A DNA stretch of 7,965 nt from Bacteroidota bacterium (GTDB lineage: Bacteria > Bacteroidota > Bacteroidia > Chitinophagales > Chitinophagaceae), in assembly GCA_947462495.1 (NCBI GenBank), contig CANHOY010000072.1, forward strand, positions 1-7,965, in the 5' to 3' direction. The position numbers and the translations under genes are program-made. The notes under the pieces were generated by a model, which was not told where the DNA came from, did no database searches, and worked only from the letters and a program-made list of their open reading frames with translations. Shown here in pieces: positions 5,762-7,965 of this stretch; the first letter of the stretch is position 1, and each line of letters opens with the position of its first letter.

Positions 5762-5820
5762 TCAAAAATTTGACTTCAAAATTGCCTTAACATCATCAGC
5801 AAATTCTTCCAAGCTCGCTC
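5762..5820 (-). pseudogene. Possible coding remnant after the VOC gene
   Basis: Directly after the VOC stop codon, a different minus-strand frame reads IGASLEEFADDVKAILKSNF and then TGA (5764-5762). The peptide is protein-like (an amphipathic helix with balanced charges), and the DNA is much less AT-rich than the spacer beyond it. The frame extends back into the VOC gene but has no ATG, so it cannot be a normal gene. It may be the tail of a deleted gene. The family was not recognised, and chance is possible. Confidence 0.25.
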
Positions 5821-6660
5821 CTATTCCACCGCCTTCTCTAAATCGGCGATGATAAACTTAGACATTTGCAAAAATGCATAAGTGGCTTTGGGAGCTGTCG
5901 CTGGATTGGTCATTAGCTTTCCAAGTACACTAGGTACAATTTGCCAACTCACTCCAAATTTGTCTTTTAACCATCCGCATCTTCCAGGAGCACCTTCGCT
6001 TACTAAATAATTCCAAAAGTAATCTATCTCTTCTTGTTTATCTACCGTAATAATAAAAGAAACCCCTTCATTAAAACTAAACTGATGAGGGGCCGAACTA
6101 TCCATTGCTCCAAATGAAAGTTCATTCAATTCAAATTGAGCATATTTAACATTTCCCTCTACATCAGGTTCCCCTTTTTGATAAGTTTCTATTTGAACTG
6201 TGTTAGAATTAGCGAATAAACTTGAATAATATTCAATGGCTTGCTTTGCTTTCCCATTTTGATTGCCCGTAAACATTAAATTAGGCATAATTACAGAACG
6301 GCTCTTATGATCTAACATCAATTGCCAGTTTACTCCATACCTATCGGCACACCACCCATATTTTTCACTCCAAGGATATTTATTCAATGGCATTAAAATT
6401 TTACCATCAACAATTAATCTCTCCCAAATAGCGTCCATCTCAGCCTCTGTGTCAACACTTATAAAAAAAGAAATAGATGGATTTATTGGGTAACCGGGAC
6501 CCGCATTCAAATTCATAAATCGTCGACCATACATGTTATACACAACAGCCATGGGATTCTCAGAAAGAATAATCACCTCACCAAACACCTCCTTATAATA
6601 ATGAGCGGCTTCTTTTGCTTTTCCATCAAACCATAAACAAGTACCAATCGAATGCAACAT
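5821..6660 (-). CDS. Two-domain VOC superfamily protein (PhnB-like, 3-demethylubiquinone-9 3-methyltransferase domain)
   Basis: The 279-residue protein consists of two tandem PhnB-type VOC modules. The first (residues about 3-117) has IGTCLWFDGKAKEAAHYYKEVFG, SISFFISVDTEAEMDAIWERL and YGWCADRYGVNWQLML. The second (about 124-250) repeats the plan with NLMFTGNQNGKAKQAIEYYSSLF, VSFIITVDKQEEIDYFWNYL and CGWLKDKFGVSWQIVP. The terminal FLQMSKFIIADLEKAVE resembles the usual family ending, so the gene is complete. Members are often annotated as glyoxalase or 3-demethylubiquinone methyltransferase, but most have no tested activity, and this fold does not show a methyl-donor site. The substrate is therefore unknown. 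It starts 36 bp after the DUF3050 gene on the same strand with no terminator between, so the two are probably co-transcribed. The leader is A/T-rich without Shine-Dalgarno. Confidence 0.9.
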   Translation of the reverse strand: MLHSIGTCLWFDGKAKEAAHYYKEVFGEVIILSENPMAVVYNMYGRRFMNLNAGPGYPINPSISFFISVDTEAEMDAIWERLIVDGKILMPLNKYPWSEKYGWCADRYGVNWQLMLDHKSRSVIMPNLMFTGNQNGKAKQAIEYYSSLFANSNTVQIETYQKGEPDVEGNVKYAQFELNELSFGAMDSSAPHQFSFNEGVSFIITVDKQEEIDYFWNYLVSEGAPGRCGWLKDKFGVSWQIVPSVLGKLMTNPATAPKATYAFLQMSKFIIADLEKAVE

Positions 6661-6696
6661 ATTTTACGCTATTTGAATTAAAATTAATAAAAAAAA

Positions 6697-7467
6697 CTAC
6701 TCCTTAATACTTTCAAAAATCGCATCCCATAGAATCGACCTCATTTCTAATGCTTTTAGTGAAGCATTGGTCGCTTCCTCCCACTTTGCATTATCATTTC
6801 CACATAATTCGGCCACCATTTCCAAGGCCAGTTGACTATGATGTCCGCCATCCACTTCAATATGCCTTTCAATATAGTATTTGAATGTAGAAACTTGATC
6901 AGGATGATCCGCATAAATTTTGTTTAAAATTGCAGTGAACATATCTGGAATTAAATCCTCCCTGCCAAATGTAAATACCGCCGCTTTCACATGCAAGGGC
7001 GCATGCTGGGCTATCTCAAATGTATATTGTAAAAATGCTTTTACTTGTGTTGGCAATTTCGATTGCTGAATAGCCATTTCAATAGATTTGCCTTGCGCTA
7101 TCTCTTGTAATAAAGCATCTATAAAAATGGTAGAAGCGCCCATTTGCTGCATGGCCTTTAAATACAATTCAAAATGACTAATTCTATTATCATGCTCATC
7201 CACATCAGATTCCTCACCTAATACAATTTCATTAATCAAATACCTTGTATTGGCCGTGCCCACTGGAACCCAAGGAAGTTGAACACTTGTTAAACCAATT
7301 TGAAGGGACTTTAGTAAGCTCATAAAATCCCAAACAGCAAAAACATGGAATTGCGTGAATTTTTTTAGTCCTTCTAGATTATTAATTTTTGTATATACTG
7401 GATGTGCTAAAAGTTGAGACCTAATGCCGCTAATTTTGTCATTTAATACTACTACTTGAGGATACAT
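6697..7467 (-). CDS. DUF3050 family protein (heme-oxygenase-like fold)
   Basis: This 256-residue protein matches the DUF3050 pattern along its whole length. It has FTQFHVFAVWDFMSLLKSLQ (H41, W46, D47), LPWVP (64-68), INEIVLGEESDVDE (78-91), SHFELYLKAM (H98, E100), FTFGREDLIPDMF (165-177), YYIERHIEVDGGHH (E200, H202, D206, H209, H210), ELCG (220-223) and RSILWDAI near the end. The family is all-helical and related to heme-oxygenase-like proteins. The spaced E85/E86, H98, E200, H202 and D206 could form a metal site as in heme-oxygenase-like diiron oxidases, but that is inference and no activity is established to my knowledge. It has no signal peptide or membrane helix, so it is cytoplasmic. It is the first gene of a probable operon with the VOC gene, and is divergent from the SRAP gene. 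Confidence 0.87.
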   Translation of the reverse strand: MYPQVVVLNDKISGIRSQLLAHPVYTKINNLEGLKKFTQFHVFAVWDFMSLLKSLQIGLTSVQLPWVPVGTANTRYLINEIVLGEESDVDEHDNRISHFELYLKAMQQMGASTIFIDALLQEIAQGKSIEMAIQQSKLPTQVKAFLQYTFEIAQHAPLHVKAAVFTFGREDLIPDMFTAILNKIYADHPDQVSTFKYYIERHIEVDGGHHSQLALEMVAELCGNDNAKWEEATNASLKALEMRSILWDAIFESIKE

Positions 7468-7495
7468 ATATATTTTAATTTTTCTTTTTATTTAA

Positions 7496-7503
7496 CAAAA
7501 ATA
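7496..7503 (-). promoter_or_regulatory. -7 promoter element of the DUF3050-VOC operon
   Basis: The minus strand reads TATTTTTG, an exact TAnnTTTG match. Transcription would start near 7492, giving a leader of about 25 nt that is almost entirely A and T. No good -33 TTTG stands at the normal spacing; TTG at 7517-7519 is only 13 bp away. Only the -7 half is supported. Confidence 0.5.
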
Positions 7504-7540
7504 AATATGTTTTGTTCAATAAATGGGGAAACATTCTATA

Positions 7541-7548
7541 TATATTTG
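7541..7548 (+). promoter_or_regulatory. -7 promoter element of the SRAP gene
   Basis: TATATTTG matches TAnnTTTG exactly. A start of transcription 3-5 bp downstream would fall near 7551-7553, only 2-4 nt before the ATG at 7555, so the message would be almost leaderless. The nearest upstream TTTG (7511-7514) is 26 bp away, longer than usual, so this promoter is tentative. Confidence 0.4.
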
Positions 7549-7554
7549 TAGTAT

Positions 7555-7965
7555 ATGTGTTATGTCATTGGCATTAAAATACCTAAAAAGCAAACTATAA
7601 AAATAGGTAGTACTGTATTGGATTTGGATTCCATTGACATTCCAGTTCAATCTGGTTTCGCCTATGATCAATGGCCGGTAATTTTTAAGGAGAAAACCTT
7701 GAGGCCTGGATTAATGCATTGGGAATTGATTCCTAATTGGGTACGCAATGAAAAAGAATTAATCGAGTCTCGAAAAAAATATACGACCTTAAATATTAAA
7801 GCCGAAACCATCCTAACTAACAAAGTAGCTCAGTCCACCATTCATACTAAGCGTTGCCTGGTTTTAGCTTCTCATTTTTTTGAATGGCAACAAATTGAAA
7901 AAGAAAAATACCCACATTGCATTTCAATCATTGAATCCCCCTTATTTTACATTGCTGGTGTATGG
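7555..7965 (+). CDS. SRAP/HMCES family protein (YedK-like abasic-site crosslinking protein), C-terminus cut off
   Basis: The visible 137 residues run open to the window edge. The start is decided by the catalytic cysteine: in this family the initiator Met is removed and Cys2 becomes N-terminal, and here the sequence begins MCYVIG. Further signatures are MHWELIPNWV (family WGLIPxW), TLNIKAET (family NARAET; N80 corresponds to the conserved Asn), and KRCLVLASHFFEW (family RCLVPADGFYEW; E110 corresponds to the conserved Glu). The conserved histidine should lie in the missing part. SRAP proteins bind single-stranded DNA and form a thiazolidine crosslink with abasic sites, protecting them during replication. 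The gene is divergent from the DUF3050-VOC operon across an 87-bp spacer. No SOS-type operator was recognised. Confidence 0.92.
   Translation, partial: MCYVIGIKIPKKQTIKIGSTVLDLDSIDIPVQSGFAYDQWPVIFKEKTLRPGLMHWELIPNWVRNEKELIESRKKYTTLNIKAETILTNKVAQSTIHTKRCLVLASHFFEWQQIEKEKYPHCISIIESPLFYIAGVW

Overview
The window looks like chromosomal DNA from a Bacteroidota bacterium, probably of the Chitinophagaceae type; that family-level placement is an inference from gene content and style. Supporting signs are moderate-to-low GC, A-rich leaders without Shine-Dalgarno sequences, several copies of the Bacteroidota -7 promoter element TAnnTTTG, a lemA-TPM-TPM gene cluster, and a DUF3050 protein. Nearly all genes lie on the minus strand. 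The exceptions are one tRNA and the truncated gene at the right edge.

Right to left along the minus strand, positions 1-1450 hold a three-gene cluster: lemA (membrane-anchored LemA protein), a soluble TPM-domain protein, and a secreted TPM-domain protein cut by the left edge. The gaps are only 21 bp, so this is very likely one operon. A near-consensus sigma-54-like -24/-12 element lies just upstream of lemA. Positions 1519-3950 hold lower-glycolysis genes, gap (GAPDH) then pgk (phosphoglycerate kinase). Each is followed by its own intrinsic terminator, and the G-U pairs in both hairpins show that they act on the minus strand.

Positions 4120-4280 hold a complete plus-strand tRNA-Glu(UUC) unit: a -33/-7 promoter, the tRNA without encoded CCA, and a perfect hairpin terminator. 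Next to it, 4281-4442 is a compact cluster of inverted repeats that looks like an interspersed intergenic element. It also supplies a likely terminator for the next minus-strand gene. That gene (4467-5567) encodes a very AT-rich regulator with about seven membrane helices fused to a C-terminal AraC-type DNA-binding domain. Its upstream region (5568-5760) is extremely AT-rich.

Positions 5821-7467 hold a probable two-gene operon: a DUF3050 protein (heme-oxygenase-like fold family) followed by a two-domain VOC/PhnB-like protein. Divergent from it, at 7555, starts an SRAP/HMCES-family (YedK-like) abasic-site DNA-protein crosslinking protein, truncated by the right edge. Its best -7 element lies so close to the start codon that the mRNA may be nearly leaderless.

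Most of the window is housekeeping. The parts most worth a second look are the DUF3050-VOC pair, the membrane-AraC regulator beside the tRNA and its palindrome-rich element, and the candidate sigma-54 control of lemA. I see no CRISPR array, transposase, integrase or recognised defence system.
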